A DNA stretch of 64,000 nt from Pokkaliibacter sp046614695 (lineage in GTDB: Bacteria > Pseudomonadota > Gammaproteobacteria > Pseudomonadales > Balneatricaceae). This document shows, piece by piece, positions 25,364-34,976 of this stretch (position 1 is its first letter; the number at the start of each line of letters is the position of its first letter). The stretch is taken from assembly GCF_046614695.1 (NCBI RefSeq), contig NZ_JBKKHQ010000017.1:124001-188000 (forward strand), written 5' to 3'. The translations under genes and the position numbers were made by a program. The notes beneath the pieces were generated by a model that was given only the letters and a program-made list of their open reading frames with translations, was not told the origin of the DNA and did no database searches.

Positions 25364-25579
25364 GGGACGGCAGGTACTCACAGCCAGTCCTGGCAGAAGA
25401 ACGCCGAAGTTTGCACGAGCGTTATCTGAACACAGGAGGTTGATCAGGGTGGAACAGGCAGGCCTTGCAATAAAGCGTTGCGGGCGTCCGGTTTGGAATT
25501 TGACACACTTTGCCGTATTAAGAAACCTCAGAACGACCCCGCCGACGGTTCACGTCACCTTTCTCAAAGAGGAATATCC

Positions 25580-26620
25580 GTGCTTTTTCACAAGATTCCC
25601 CATACTGATCTGAATGTCAGCAAAATCTGCCTGGGCACCATGACCTATGGCGAACAGAATACGGAAGCCGAAGCGCATGAGCAGCTGGACTATGCCCTGA
25701 GCACCGGTATTAATTTTATCGATACCGCAGAAATGTATCCGGTTCCGCCCAAGCCAGAGACGCAGGGCCGCACCGAAGCCTATATCGGCACCTGGCTGAA
25801 CAAGCGCGGCAAGCGTGATGATCTGGTCATCGCTTCCAAGGTTGCAGGCCCTAGCAGCCGTGGGGTGGATCATATTCGCCCCGACATGCGTTTCACCAAA
25901 GAGAGCATTCATGCTGCCATCGATACCAGTCTTGCGCGTCTGCAAACGGATTATATCGATGTTTACCAACTGCACTGGCCCGGTCGTGATGCCAATTTCT
26001 TCAGTAAACTGAACTACGAATACGGTCAGGACCTCCATGATGTGCCAATGGAGGAAACCCTGTCAGCACTGGGTGATCTGGTGAAAGCGGGCAAGATTCG
26101 CTACGTCGGCCTGTCCAACGAGACCCCCTGGGGGGTGATGAAGTTCCTGCATCTGGCGGACAAGCTCGGTCTGCCACGTGTTGCCACCATTCAGAACCCT
26201 TACAGCCTGCTGAACCGCAGTTTTGAGGTTGGTCTGGCTGAAGTGGCTCATCGTGAAGGTGTTGAACTGCTGGCGTACTCGCCCCTGGCGTTCGGTGTGC
26301 TGTCGGGAAAATACCGACATGGTGCTCGTCCCGAAGGTGCTCGCCTGTCACTCTACAGCCGCTTTCAACGCTACTTCACCGAGCAGGGTGAACTGGCCGC
26401 TGAAGCCTATTGCGCGCTGGCGGAAAAACACGGTCTGACGCCAACACAGATGGCGCTGGCCTATGTTAACACCCGTGAATTTGTGGCTTCCAACATCATT
26501 GGGGCTACCACTATGGTGCAGCTTAAAGAGAACATTGAGAGTGTTAATATCACCCTCGATGAAGCAGTGCTGGCGGAAATTGAAGCGATCAGTACCCGCT
26601 ACCCCAACCCTTGCCCCTGA
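25580..26620 (+). CDS. tas: Aldo/keto reductase of the Tas family
   Basis: A GTG at 25580 has AGAGGAA 7 bases upstream and gives exactly 346 residues, the length of E. coli Tas. The (beta/alpha)8 NADP(H) reductase motifs are present: FIDTAEMYPVPPKPETQG (Asp and Tyr of the catalytic tetrad), VIASKVAGPS (Lys), YQLHWPGR (His), and the coenzyme loop IIGATTMVQLKENI. The insert DVPMEETLSALGDLVKAGKIRYVGLSN is typical of Tas/YghZ-like enzymes. Tas suppresses tyrosine auxotrophy in E. coli; the physiological substrate is not known. It is divergent from hdfR. Confidence 0.9.
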   Translation: MLFHKIPHTDLNVSKICLGTMTYGEQNTEAEAHEQLDYALSTGINFIDTAEMYPVPPKPETQGRTEAYIGTWLNKRGKRDDLVIASKVAGPSSRGVDHIRPDMRFTKESIHAAIDTSLARLQTDYIDVYQLHWPGRDANFFSKLNYEYGQDLHDVPMEETLSALGDLVKAGKIRYVGLSNETPWGVMKFLHLADKLGLPRVATIQNPYSLLNRSFEVGLAEVAHREGVELLAYSPLAFGVLSGKYRHGARPEGARLSLYSRFQRYFTEQGELAAEAYCALAEKHGLTPTQMALAYVNTREFVASNIIGATTMVQLKENIESVNITLDEAVLAEIEAISTRYPNPCP

Positions 26621-26645
26621 GGTGGATTTCCTCAGAGGGTATGAC

Positions 26646-26667
26646 TGGAGCCCGATATCCGGGCTCC
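26646..26667 (+). terminator. Hairpin after tas (weak terminator or attenuator)
   Basis: GGAGCCCG and CGGGCTCC make an 8-bp GC-rich stem with a 5-nt loop 25 bp after tas and 24 bp before the response regulator start. The following bases (TTGACTG) are poor in T, so partial read-through is likely. Confidence 0.5.
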
Positions 26668-26690
26668 TTGACTGAGGAACACACCCCGCA

Positions 26691-27398
26691 ATGAGTACCG
26701 GCAAACGCATCCTGATCGTTGATGATGATGAAGATATTCGCCAGCTGATTGCAGACTATCTCAGCCGGCATGGCTTCGAGTGCCAGATGGCTGCCGATGG
26801 CTCCGGTCTGGATCAGGGCTTTGCCAGCCATGCGCCGGATCTGGTGATTCTGGATCTGATGCTGCCCGGTGAAGACGGCTTCTCCCTGTGTAAAAGGCTG
26901 CGTCAGCAGTCGCAGGTGCCGATCATCATGCTGACGGCCAGTGCCGACGATACTGACCGTATTCTCGGCCTGGAACTGGGGGCTGATGACTACCTCGCCA
27001 AACCCTTCAACCCCCGTGAGCTACTGGCACGTATCAAGGCGATTTTACGCCGTACTCAGAGTTTCGGCGGGCAAGCACGCTTCCAGCGTTTCGGACCCTG
27101 GCAGCTTGATCGCACGACCCGTGAGCTGGTGGGTAACGATGCCCAGCGTGAAAGCTTAAGTGGAGCAGACTTTGCCCTGCTGAACGTGTTTCTGAGTCAT
27201 CCACAGCAGGTATTGTCGCGGGATGATTTGTTCGACCTGTCCCGTGGTCGTGATGCGCCCCCGCTGGATCGCTCGATTGATGTGCATATCTGCCGCTTGC
27301 GCGCCCGCCTGGGTGACGATGCCAAAAGCCCGCAGCTGATCAAAACCATTCGAGGTGCGGGCTATATTCTGGCGGTGCCGGTCGAGAATGTCGGTTAG
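26691..27398 (+). CDS. OmpR-family response regulator
   Basis: The 235-residue product has a receiver domain (ILIVDDDEDIRQLIADYL; phospho-acceptor Asp55 in DLVILDLMLPGEDG; Lys in DYLAKPFNP) and a C-terminal winged helix (SGADFALLNVFLSHPQQVLSRDDL, DRSIDVHICRLRARLGDD, KTIRGAGYIL). It acts on DNA in response to the kinase encoded next, whose start codon lies inside this gene (10-bp overlap). The stimulus and targets are unknown; the pair is distinct from the ompR-envZ pair at 45-47 kb. Confidence 0.93.
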   Translation: MSTGKRILIVDDDEDIRQLIADYLSRHGFECQMAADGSGLDQGFASHAPDLVILDLMLPGEDGFSLCKRLRQQSQVPIIMLTASADDTDRILGLELGADDYLAKPFNPRELLARIKAILRRTQSFGGQARFQRFGPWQLDRTTRELVGNDAQRESLSGADFALLNVFLSHPQQVLSRDDLFDLSRGRDAPPLDRSIDVHICRLRARLGDDAKSPQLIKTIRGAGYILAVPVENVG

Positions 27399-28848
27399 TC
27401 GCTGGCTGCCGCGCACCCTGCGTGGCCGTTTTGTCTTTCTGATGCTGGGCGGCGTTCTGCTGGCTCAGCTTCTGAGCTACGTGGTCTGGAGTTCACAGGT
27501 GCGTGCCAGTCATCTTGAGCTGGTGGACCGTGTTTCCAAAAGCCTGAGCTACAACATCGCTTCCACCGCGCGCTTTTTCGTGTCCCTGCCATTGGAATAT
27601 CGTCACCTCGTGCTGGATCAGCTACGCCGGATGGGCGGAACGCGTTTCTTTGTCAGTATCAATGACCATCAGATTCCGGTCAGTGATATTGGCCCGAGTC
27701 AGGAAAAACAGCTGGTCGAGCAGAATGTCGGGCGCATCATGCGTCAGGAACTGAATGTCGATCAGGTCTTTGTGGCTTTTTCTGACCCGCGCCGGTTGCG
27801 TGTCCTGAACTCTGAAACCCTGGCGCTGGACTTGCCGCCACGCTGGGCGCAGTCACTCTTTCTTGAGCCGCTGTCGCCGCCGGTGATGGTGGTACAGCTG
27901 CAGCTTGAGGCCAATACCTGGCTCTATATCGCTACCTTGTTGCCGGTGCCGGGCTTCCTCGACAAAGGCAGCTGGATGAGCGCGGACAAGATCGCTTTTC
28001 TGGTACTGATGCTTGTGGTGGTCATGCTGCTGTCTCTGGTGGGGATTCGCTGGATGACGCGTCCTCTGGCGAATATTGCCCGTGCGGCGGAGGATTTTGG
28101 TCGTGATATCGACCATCCGCCGATGGTGGAGACCGGCCCTTCGGAAGTGCGGGCAACGGCGCGGGCCTTTAACTACATGCAGGAGCGTATCCGCCGTTAT
28201 CTCGATGAGCGCGACCGTCTGTTCTCGGCCATTTCCCACGACTTGAAAACGCCTATCACCCGGCTACGGCTGCGTACTGAACTGTTGGATGATGACACGA
28301 TGCGCCAGCGCTTTGCGCGTGATCTGGAAGAGTTGGATCTGATGGTCAAAGGGGCGCTGCAGTATGTGAAAGAGACTGATATTCACGAAAACAGCGAGTG
28401 GATAGAGGTCCCTGTTCTGCTTGAATCCCTGCTGGCGGATTACCAGCAACAGGGGCGACAGCTCATGCTGGAAGGGGCGTTCAGTCCGCTCAAGGCCAAG
28501 CCACTGGCGCTCAAGCGTTGCCTGACCAATATCATTGATAACGCCCTGTTTTACGGGGGCAGTGCCACTCTGAATATGCTGCAGGATGAGGTGGTCTGGA
28601 TGCTGCAGATACGTGATCACGGACCGGGGATTCCGCCGGAAAAGCTCGAGGATGTGTTCGAACCCTATGTGCGTCTTGAGCCTTCACGTAACCGCCACAC
28701 CGGCGGAACAGGGCTTGGGCTGGGCATTGCCCGCAGTCTGGCGCAGGGACACGGCGGTGACCTTGTGCTGCGTAATCATCCCGAGGGTGGCCTTGAGGTG
28801 ACCGTCATCCTGCCTCGTCAAAGCGATGGGCTTTCTGACTCAGACTAA
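27388..28848 (+). CDS. EnvZ-like sensor histidine kinase
   Basis: The ATG at 27388 overlaps the regulator gene and yields 486 residues. An N-terminal membrane helix (RFVFLMLGGVLLAQLLSYVV), a periplasmic segment of about 170 residues, a second helix (KIAFLVLMLVVVMLLSLVGI), a HAMP linker (RPLANIARAAEDFG) and the H box LFSAISHDLKTPITRLRLR with His284 are visible. The ATPase has NIIDNALFYGG, DHGPGIPPEKLEDVFEPYVR and GGTGLGLGIARSL. The architecture is EnvZ/RstB-like. The periplasmic domain is not one I recognise, so the signal is unknown. Confidence 0.92.
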   Translation: MSVSRWLPRTLRGRFVFLMLGGVLLAQLLSYVVWSSQVRASHLELVDRVSKSLSYNIASTARFFVSLPLEYRHLVLDQLRRMGGTRFFVSINDHQIPVSDIGPSQEKQLVEQNVGRIMRQELNVDQVFVAFSDPRRLRVLNSETLALDLPPRWAQSLFLEPLSPPVMVVQLQLEANTWLYIATLLPVPGFLDKGSWMSADKIAFLVLMLVVVMLLSLVGIRWMTRPLANIARAAEDFGRDIDHPPMVETGPSEVRATARAFNYMQERIRRYLDERDRLFSAISHDLKTPITRLRLRTELLDDDTMRQRFARDLEELDLMVKGALQYVKETDIHENSEWIEVPVLLESLLADYQQQGRQLMLEGAFSPLKAKPLALKRCLTNIIDNALFYGGSATLNMLQDEVVWMLQIRDHGPGIPPEKLEDVFEPYVRLEPSRNRHTGGTGLGLGIARSLAQGHGGDLVLRNHPEGGLEVTVILPRQSDGLSDSD

Positions 28849-28925
28849 AACCCCGTGCTATCATTGTCCTTTACTGATGATGAGTTAACAGTCTTCTCTC
28901 CGGGAAGCAGCAATGGGGTTTCACC

Positions 28926-29516
28926 ATGAAGCAGATCGTACTGGCCAGTGGCAACAAAGGTAAGTTGCGGGAATTCAATGAGCTGCTGGGCGGGCTGGAT
29001 TTTGAAGTCGTGCCCCAGTCCGCATTCAGCGTACCGGATGCCGATGAAACCGGCCTGAGCTTCGTGGAGAATGCGATCCTTAAAGCGCGTCACGCCGCAC
29101 GGCTGACGGGGTTGCCTTCCCTCTCCGATGATTCCGGCCTGGAGGTCGATGCACTCAAAGGTGCTCCTGGCATTTATTCGGCACGTTTTGCCGGTCAGGG
29201 CGCTACCGATGATGATAACTGCGACCTGCTGCTGGAGAAACTGCGTCATATCCCGGAATCCGAGCGTACTGCTCGCTTCCAGTGTGTGCTGGTGTTTATG
29301 CGCCATGAAACCGATCCCACGCCGCTGATCTGTCAGGGAACCTGGGAAGGTCGTATTTTGTTTGAGCCGCGAGGTGAGGGTGGTTTTGGCTATGATCCGT
29401 TGTTCTGGCTGCCCGAGCAGGGGCTCAGTTCCGCCGAGCTGGCGCCGGAGGAAAAGAACCGCCAAAGTCACCGTGGTCGTGCGCTGGCGCAGCTGATGCA
29501 GCGCTTTAATCCCTGA
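28926..29516 (+). CDS. rdgB: dITP/XTP pyrophosphatase (RdgB/HAM1)
   Basis: RdgB hydrolyses non-canonical purine nucleotides (dITP, XTP) and so cleans the nucleotide pool. The 196-residue product begins with the family signature KQIVLASGNKGKLREFNELL and includes DETGLSFVENAILKARHAA, SDDSGLEVDALKGAPGIYSA, and GGFGYDPLFWLP. Length matches E. coli RdgB (197). It is followed by hemW as in E. coli (rdgB-hemW). Confidence 0.97.
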   Translation: MKQIVLASGNKGKLREFNELLGGLDFEVVPQSAFSVPDADETGLSFVENAILKARHAARLTGLPSLSDDSGLEVDALKGAPGIYSARFAGQGATDDDNCDLLLEKLRHIPESERTARFQCVLVFMRHETDPTPLICQGTWEGRILFEPRGEGGFGYDPLFWLPEQGLSSAELAPEEKNRQSHRGRALAQLMQRFNP

Positions 29517-29610
29517 GACAATACCGCTCAGCTTCACTTACAGGTGTCTGCCTGTCTTCTGATTTCGTGTTTTGACCGGCTGCTCGGCTGAGCTGCCAAC
29601 GGAAATAATC

Positions 29611-30747
29611 GTGCTGCAACTGCCTCCTTTAAGCCTGTATATCCACATTCCCTGGTGTGTCCGAAAGTGTCCCTATTGCGACTTCAATTCCCATGAAGCC
29701 AAAGGGGAAGTGCCAGAGGATGATTATGTTGATCGTCTGCTGGAAGATCTGTCTCTGGAGCGGGTCGCCGCTCAGGGCCGTGAATTGCAATCCATCTTTA
29801 TCGGTGGCGGTACGCCGAGTCTCTTTACCGCTCCTGCGATTGCCAGGCTGCTTAAGGGGGTTGGTGAGATTGTCCCTATGGCCGCCGATTGTGAAGTCAC
29901 CATGGAAGTGAACCCCGGAACCTTTGAGCGCGAGCGCTTTGCCGGTTTCCGTGCAGCGGGAATTAATCGTCTGTCAGTGGGTGTGCAGAGTTTCAATGAT
30001 GAAAAGCTCAAACGCCTTGGCCGGATTCATTCCAAAGGTGAAGCGGTGGCGGCCATTGAGCAACTGCATCAGCTCGGCTTTGATAACTTCAACATCGATC
30101 TGATGCATGGTCTGCCGGATCAGTCGCTGGAGGAGGCGCTGGCGGATTTACAGCAGGCGATAGATCTTAACCCTGCCCACATTTCCTGGTATCAGCTTAC
30201 CATCGAGCCTAACACCGCGTTTTACAGCAAGCCGCCGGTTCTGCCTGAAGATGATGCGCTGTGGGAGATTCAGGAGCAGGGGCATGCCTTGTTGCAGTCA
30301 GCCGGTTTTATGCAGTACGAAACTTCCGCTTACACGCGCGGGCGCAGGGCGCGGCATAACCTTAACTACTGGCAGTTTGGAGACTATCTGGGTATTGGTG
30401 CTGGAGCCCACGGCAAAGTCACCTGGCCCGGGGAAGGTAAAATCGTCCGGCGCTGGAAAACCCGGATGCCAGCGCACTATCTCGACAGAAATCGCTTGTT
30501 GGCGGCAGGGGAAAACGAAGTATCCCGAGAGGAGTTACCCTTCGAGTTCATGATGAATGCGTTGCGTTTGATTGATGGGGTGCCAACGAAGTGGTGGGAG
30601 CAGCGCACCGGGTTGCCCATGCAACTGGTTGGTGAGCCGGTTGAGCTGGGACGGACCCGGGGGCTTCTGGACAAGAACGAAGATCTTTTCAGAGCAACCC
30701 CAATGGGACAACGTTACCTGAATGATTTGCTGGAGCTCTTCCTGTAA
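29611..30747 (+). CDS. hemW: Radical SAM heme chaperone HemW
   Basis: HemW inserts heme into target proteins; it resembles coproporphyrinogen dehydrogenase HemN but is not that enzyme. The GTG at 29611 has GGAAA 5 bases upstream, giving 378 residues (E. coli 378). The radical SAM cluster is IPWCVRKCPYCDFNSH (Cys16, Cys20, Cys23), with Phe where HemN has a fourth Cys, a feature that marks HemW. SIFIGGGTPSLF and INRLSVGVQSFND follow, then the HemN-type C-terminal domain. An upstream in-frame TTG at 29572 is less likely. Confidence 0.94.
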   Translation: MLQLPPLSLYIHIPWCVRKCPYCDFNSHEAKGEVPEDDYVDRLLEDLSLERVAAQGRELQSIFIGGGTPSLFTAPAIARLLKGVGEIVPMAADCEVTMEVNPGTFERERFAGFRAAGINRLSVGVQSFNDEKLKRLGRIHSKGEAVAAIEQLHQLGFDNFNIDLMHGLPDQSLEEALADLQQAIDLNPAHISWYQLTIEPNTAFYSKPPVLPEDDALWEIQEQGHALLQSAGFMQYETSAYTRGRRARHNLNYWQFGDYLGIGAGAHGKVTWPGEGKIVRRWKTRMPAHYLDRNRLLAAGENEVSREELPFEFMMNALRLIDGVPTKWWEQRTGLPMQLVGEPVELGRTRGLLDKNEDLFRATPMGQRYLNDLLELFL

Positions 30748-30987
30748 AGCAGCGTGCAGGTCGGTTCATTCCATGATCACGGCCTGCGCTCTGCCTGTTC
30801 CATTTGCATCCTGCGGCTATCGAGTCCTTGATAGCAGATCCTTTCCCTGAACATCTTCCTGATGTCGTCCATGTGGAAAAGATTACCGCTGCCCGCCGAA
30901 TGTGCCCATAGGAAAAAGTCTGAATTTTTTCGTTATCAAATGTTTTTATGACGCCTTCGTGTGTATTTTTTTATCATTAAACCGCTA

Positions 30988-31626
30988 CTAATCTTGCTTA
31001 GGCCCCATTTCTTGCGGGATTTCAGATAGTTGGGGCTCTAACCAGTTTCCCACCCGATCCGCGATCAGAGGCTGACCTTTCGCATTGGGGTGTAAGCCAT
31101 CGCTTTGCATTAGCTCAGGCTGTAACGCTACGTCACGTATAAAGAACCCAAGTAAGGGTGTATTCAGTGTGTTACTGATCTCTTGATAGCTGTTTTCAAA
31201 AGCCTGAGTGTAGGCAGGGCCATAGTTTGGCGGCAGTCGGATACCGAGCAGCAGAGGAGTGGCGCCTGCCGCTCGACTCATCTCGATCAGTTTTTGTAAA
31301 TTTTGCTTGAAGCGCTGGGGTGGCAGGCCGCGCAGGCCATCGTTACCGCCCAGCTCTATCAGTACCGCCTGCGGATGATGACGCTCCAGCAGTGAGGGCA
31401 GGCGCGAGACGCCGCCGTCACTGGTATCACCGGAAATGCTGGCATTGATGACCTGCCAGCCGGTTTTTTCCAGCCGGGGGGTTAACAGACTTACCCAACC
31501 TTCTTCTTTGGCTATGCCATGGGCCGCACTCAGGCTGTCACCCAGTACCACCAGGGTATTGGCAGATGCCTGGGTAACGTAAACCGTGCCGAGGCAAATG
31601 ACGGCCAGCATTTTGATCAGGAACAA
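30988..31626 (-). CDS. tesA: Periplasmic acyl-CoA thioesterase/arylesterase TesA (SGNH family)
   Basis: TesA is a periplasmic esterase, thioesterase and lysophospholipase. The SGNH blocks are visible: block I TLVVLGDSLSAAHGI (nucleophile Ser), ASISGDTSDGGVSRL (Gly), LIELGGNDGLRG (Asn) and SDGLHPNAKGQ (Asp and His). A signal peptide ending QASA precedes. The start is unclear: a TTG at 31626 gives MFLIKMLAVICLG..., with a Lys in the n-region, while an ATG at 31611 omits it; neither has an obvious ribosome site. It is back to back with ybbA, the same neighbours as in E. coli. Confidence 0.9.
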   Translation of the reverse strand: MFLIKMLAVICLGTVYVTQASANTLVVLGDSLSAAHGIAKEEGWVSLLTPRLEKTGWQVINASISGDTSDGGVSRLPSLLERHHPQAVLIELGGNDGLRGLPPQRFKQNLQKLIEMSRAAGATPLLLGIRLPPNYGPAYTQAFENSYQEISNTLNTPLLGFFIRDVALQPELMQSDGLHPNAKGQPLIADRVGNWLEPQLSEIPQEMGPKQD

Positions 31627-31630
31627 ACGT

Positions 31631-32338
31631 ATGCGTGATGGGCAGGACCACCGGGATAACACAGTAAACACCGACACTCTGATTCTCCGTACTGAAAATG
31701 TTGCCAAACAGGTGGCGACCCCGGAAGGGTCTCTGACGCTGCTGGAAGATGTCAACCTGAGCGTTGCTGCGGGCATGAGCCTTGCCATTGTTGGGCGCTC
31801 CGGTGCGGGAAAGTCGACTTTGCTGGGGATTCTTGCCGGACTGGATCTGCCGACCACCGGAGAGGTTTATATCGATGGAACAGCGCTCAGCCAACTCAGC
31901 GAGGATGAACGCGCTGCACTGCGTGCCCATCAGGTAGGTTTTGTATTTCAATCCTTTCAGCTTCTGCCTGCGTTATCGGCGCTGGAAAACATCAGTTTGC
32001 CGCTGGCGCTAAAGGGTGAGAAAAACGCTGATGAAAAAGCCCGTGAATGGCTGGAGAAGGTCGGACTCGGGCATCGCATTGGCCACACCCCTCGTCAACT
32101 GTCGGGAGGGGAGCAGCAGCGTGTTGCCCTGGCGCGAGCTTTTTCCAGTGAGCCGTCGCTGCTGTTTGCCGACGAGCCCACGGGCAATCTGGATGAGGCA
32201 ACCGGCGAGCATATTATGTCGCTGCTCTTTTCTCTGAATGCATCATCGGCCACCACGCTCGTCATGGTGACTCATGATGAAGGTCTGGCTGCTCGCTGCG
32301 ACCAGCGCGTCATTATGGAGGCTGGCCGTGTCCTCTGA
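31631..32338 (+). CDS. ybbA: ABC transporter ATP-binding protein YbbA
   Basis: This is a LolD/MacB-type ATPase of 235 residues. The ATG at 31631 has AGGA 9 bases upstream. Walker A is IVGRSGAGKSTLLGIL, the Q-loop region is VGFVFQSFQLLPALSALENI, the signature is LSGGEQQRVALARA, Walker B is SLLFADEPTGNLD and the switch is MVTHDEG. Its end overlaps the permease start by 11 bp, so the two are translationally coupled. E. coli ybbA-ybbP lies next to tesA in the same way. The substrate is unknown; lipoprotein or lipid handling is suspected from the family. Confidence 0.92.
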   Translation: MRDGQDHRDNTVNTDTLILRTENVAKQVATPEGSLTLLEDVNLSVAAGMSLAIVGRSGAGKSTLLGILAGLDLPTTGEVYIDGTALSQLSEDERAALRAHQVGFVFQSFQLLPALSALENISLPLALKGEKNADEKAREWLEKVGLGHRIGHTPRQLSGGEQQRVALARAFSSEPSLLFADEPTGNLDEATGEHIMSLLFSLNASSATTLVMVTHDEGLAARCDQRVIMEAGRVL

Positions 32339-34817
32339 GACTCTAACCTTCGGCGCCGCCTGGCGTTACGCCCGATTTGGCTGGAGAGATTCCCAACTGC
32401 GTTTACTGGCGTTGGCAGTATTTCTGGCGTGCGTCGCCACGACCTTGCTGGGGTTCTTTGCTGACCGTCTGGAGCGTGGTGTTACGGCGCAATCGCAACG
32501 CTACCTCGGAGCGCCTCTGGTGATTCGTTCCAGTCGCGAAGCTCCGCAGGTCTGGTGGGATGAGGCGAGCAGACTGGGCTTGCCCGCACCGCTGGAGATT
32601 ACTGACTTTATCAGCATGGCGAGTACCGGCGATCAGTTTGCGCTGGCGGGAGTGAAGGCGGTGCCAGCAGGCTATCCATTGCATGGTCAGCTGACGCTTC
32701 GCGATGCCGAGGGAAAGGTCAGTGAGGTGAGCTCTGGCCCCGCGCCGGGTGAGGTATTTGCTGCGCCGCGCCTGTTGGCGATGTTGGGTGTGAAGCCCGG
32801 CGATACACTTCAGCTTGGTTACAGTACTTTCACTATCACAGCCACGCTGTTACAGGAGCCGGACCCCGGCATCAGTCTGGTCGATATTAACCCCCGCCTG
32901 ATGATGAACAGTGCCGATCTGGCCGCTGCCAAAGTGATTCAGCCGGGCAGCCGGGTGAGTTATCGCTATCTGGTGGATGGGCCGGATACGGCGATCAGCC
33001 AGTTTCATCAGTGGCTGGAGACAAAGCTTGATGCCTCTGCTCGCATACTGGACCCTGCCTCGGAAAATCAGCGCCTGGGGCGGACCCTGACGCGTATTCA
33101 TCAGTATCTGGATCTTGGCAGTGTGCTCGCCGTGTTGCTGGCGGGCATCGCCCTGTCGTTGGCGGCCCGGCAATACAGCGTGCGTCATCAGGATGAGCTG
33201 GCGCTTTGGCGCTGTCTGGGGCTTGGGCGAAAAGAACTGGCGCTGATGCTGGGCATGCGTCTTGGCGTACTGCTGGTTGCCGCGCTGGTCGCGGGTATCG
33301 CCGTTGGCGCTGTCGCGCAGCAGGGGCTGGTCATGCTGTTTCGCCAGTGGCTGCCTGATCCTCTGCCGCCGGTATCCTGGTGGCCGGCACTCAATGGCGT
33401 GTTTACCGCTGTGTTGCTCGTCGCTGCGCTGGTGATTCCGCACTGGTGGCAGCTGCTGAATATCAGCCCGCTTCGCACACTGCGTGACGATGTCATGATG
33501 CCGCCGGTGCGTCGGGTGCTTTGGATCGCTTCTGCCTTGATTGCTTTATTGCTTTGGCTATGGGGGCAAAGCAGTTCGCCGAAGCTGACCTTGCTGCTGG
33601 GTGCCGGTCTGGTGATTGGCATGCTGGTGCTGTATGTCCTCGCTCGAGCGCTGGTACTGAAATTGCCCGGCGTTAAGTCAGGACAGAAACAGCGGCATCA
33701 TCAGGCATTGCAGGTCACCGCATTTGCTCTGGTCAGTATCGCGGTGGGGGTGGTGATGCTGATTCGGCTGGATCTTCTCGATAGCTGGCAGGCGCAGCTG
33801 CCTGCCGATGCGCCTAACTATTTCGCCATTAACATTCCGGCGACGGATGGCGATCAGTTCAACCAGTATCTGGCGGATCAGGGCTGGAGCAGTAATCCGC
33901 TGTACCCGATGCTTCGTGGTCGGCTGCTGCAGGTCAATGGCAAGACGCTGCCAACCAAGCAGCAGTTGCGGGATCAGGGCAAAGACGATGAGTCTGAACC
34001 TACGTCACCCGGTCGTGAGTTGAACCTGACCGAGTCAAGGGTGCTGGGCAATGACAATGCTCTGCTGAAAGGCGAGTGGTGGCCGAAGGCCGGGCTTTTA
34101 TCCGGCGAGGTGGGTTTGTCACTGGAGCAGGAGTTTGCCCAGCGTATTGATGCCGGACTGGGTGATACCCTGACTTTTGATATCGCCGGAGAAACTATCG
34201 CTGGCAAAGTCACCAGTATCCGAAGCGTCGACTGGAACTCCTTTAACCCCAACTTTTTTGTGATCTTCTCGCCCGGAGCGCTGGCGGATTTTCCGATCTC
34301 CCTGATGACCAGCTTTCATGCCCGGTCCGCTAATCTTGAAGCCATTACCGGGCTTAACCAGCGCTGGCCGGGAGTCACGCTGGTAGGAGTGGATGCCTTG
34401 CTCGATCAGCTTCGTGAGCTGCTGAATCAGCTCTCCAAAGCCGTGCAGTATCTCTTCGTCTTTGTGCTGGCTGCGGCCTGGCTGGTGATGATTGCGGTTT
34501 TGCAGGTCAGCCTTAATGAGCGCCGCCAGGAAGCGGCTCTGCTGCATACATTAGGTGTGGCAAGACAGCGCCTGCGACAGCGTCAGTGGGGCGAGTTTCT
34601 GTGGTTAGGTGCGTTGGCCGGAGTGGGCGGTATTCTCGGTACCCTCGGACTGGGGAGTGTGATTTTTTCGCAAGTGTTGAATGTCACGATGCCTTGGCCT
34701 GTATGGCTACTGCTCTGGCCGCCTGTGTGCGCGGTACTGGTGGCACTGCCCGCACTGTGGATGTTGCGCAAAGTCGGGCAGGAACCACCGCTGGAAGCGC
34801 TGCGCCGCTATGGATAG
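32328..34817 (+). CDS. ybbP: FtsX-like ABC transporter permease YbbP
   Basis: A GTG at 32328, inside the end of ybbA and preceded by GGAG, gives 829 residues. It has an N-terminal helix (LLALAVFLACVATTLLGFF), a large periplasmic domain, two FtsX-type clusters of helices (around residues 260-450, with LALWRCLGLGRKELALMLG, and 690-820, with AALLHTLGVARQRLRQR), and a second periplasmic domain in between. This is the double-FtsX layout of E. coli YbbP (804 residues). Together with YbbA it forms an inner-membrane mechanotransmission-type ABC complex. Its function is not established. Confidence 0.9.
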   Translation: MSSETLTFGAAWRYARFGWRDSQLRLLALAVFLACVATTLLGFFADRLERGVTAQSQRYLGAPLVIRSSREAPQVWWDEASRLGLPAPLEITDFISMASTGDQFALAGVKAVPAGYPLHGQLTLRDAEGKVSEVSSGPAPGEVFAAPRLLAMLGVKPGDTLQLGYSTFTITATLLQEPDPGISLVDINPRLMMNSADLAAAKVIQPGSRVSYRYLVDGPDTAISQFHQWLETKLDASARILDPASENQRLGRTLTRIHQYLDLGSVLAVLLAGIALSLAARQYSVRHQDELALWRCLGLGRKELALMLGMRLGVLLVAALVAGIAVGAVAQQGLVMLFRQWLPDPLPPVSWWPALNGVFTAVLLVAALVIPHWWQLLNISPLRTLRDDVMMPPVRRVLWIASALIALLLWLWGQSSSPKLTLLLGAGLVIGMLVLYVLARALVLKLPGVKSGQKQRHHQALQVTAFALVSIAVGVVMLIRLDLLDSWQAQLPADAPNYFAINIPATDGDQFNQYLADQGWSSNPLYPMLRGRLLQVNGKTLPTKQQLRDQGKDDESEPTSPGRELNLTESRVLGNDNALLKGEWWPKAGLLSGEVGLSLEQEFAQRIDAGLGDTLTFDIAGETIAGKVTSIRSVDWNSFNPNFFVIFSPGALADFPISLMTSFHARSANLEAITGLNQRWPGVTLVGVDALLDQLRELLNQLSKAVQYLFVFVLAAAWLVMIAVLQVSLNERRQEAALLHTLGVARQRLRQRQWGEFLWLGALAGVGGILGTLGLGSVIFSQVLNVTMPWPVWLLLWPPVCAVLVALPALWMLRKVGQEPPLEALRRYG

Positions 34818-34861
34818 CTGCGCCCGTCGGGTGTAGAGATTCTGCACACTGTAACGACCAG

Positions 34862-34889
34862 AAAGAGGGGCTATAATGCCCCTCTTTTT
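34862..34889 (+). terminator. Terminator after ybbP
   Basis: AAAGAGGGG, a CTATAATG loop and CCCCTCTTTTTTT form a canonical hairpin with a T tract 45 bp after ybbP. Confidence 0.93.
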
Positions 34890-34976
34890 TTATCCACGAG
34901 ACGGACGAGCCTGCGTGCTTAGCGCCAGTGAACAACGACCGCCAGATCACCTGTTTTTTGCCGGAGTGCCAAACGC

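Noticed and set aside
25600..25615. A 16-bp match (CCATACTGATCTGAAT) between the first bases of the window and the tas gene.
   Set aside because: It lies in two unrelated coding regions on opposite strands, with no extension of similarity; chance is the simplest explanation.
30748..30987. The 240-bp gap between hemW and tesA, searched for a small RNA or gene.
   Set aside because: It is AT-rich near tesA with T runs but shows no convincing promoter-hairpin pair or reading frame.
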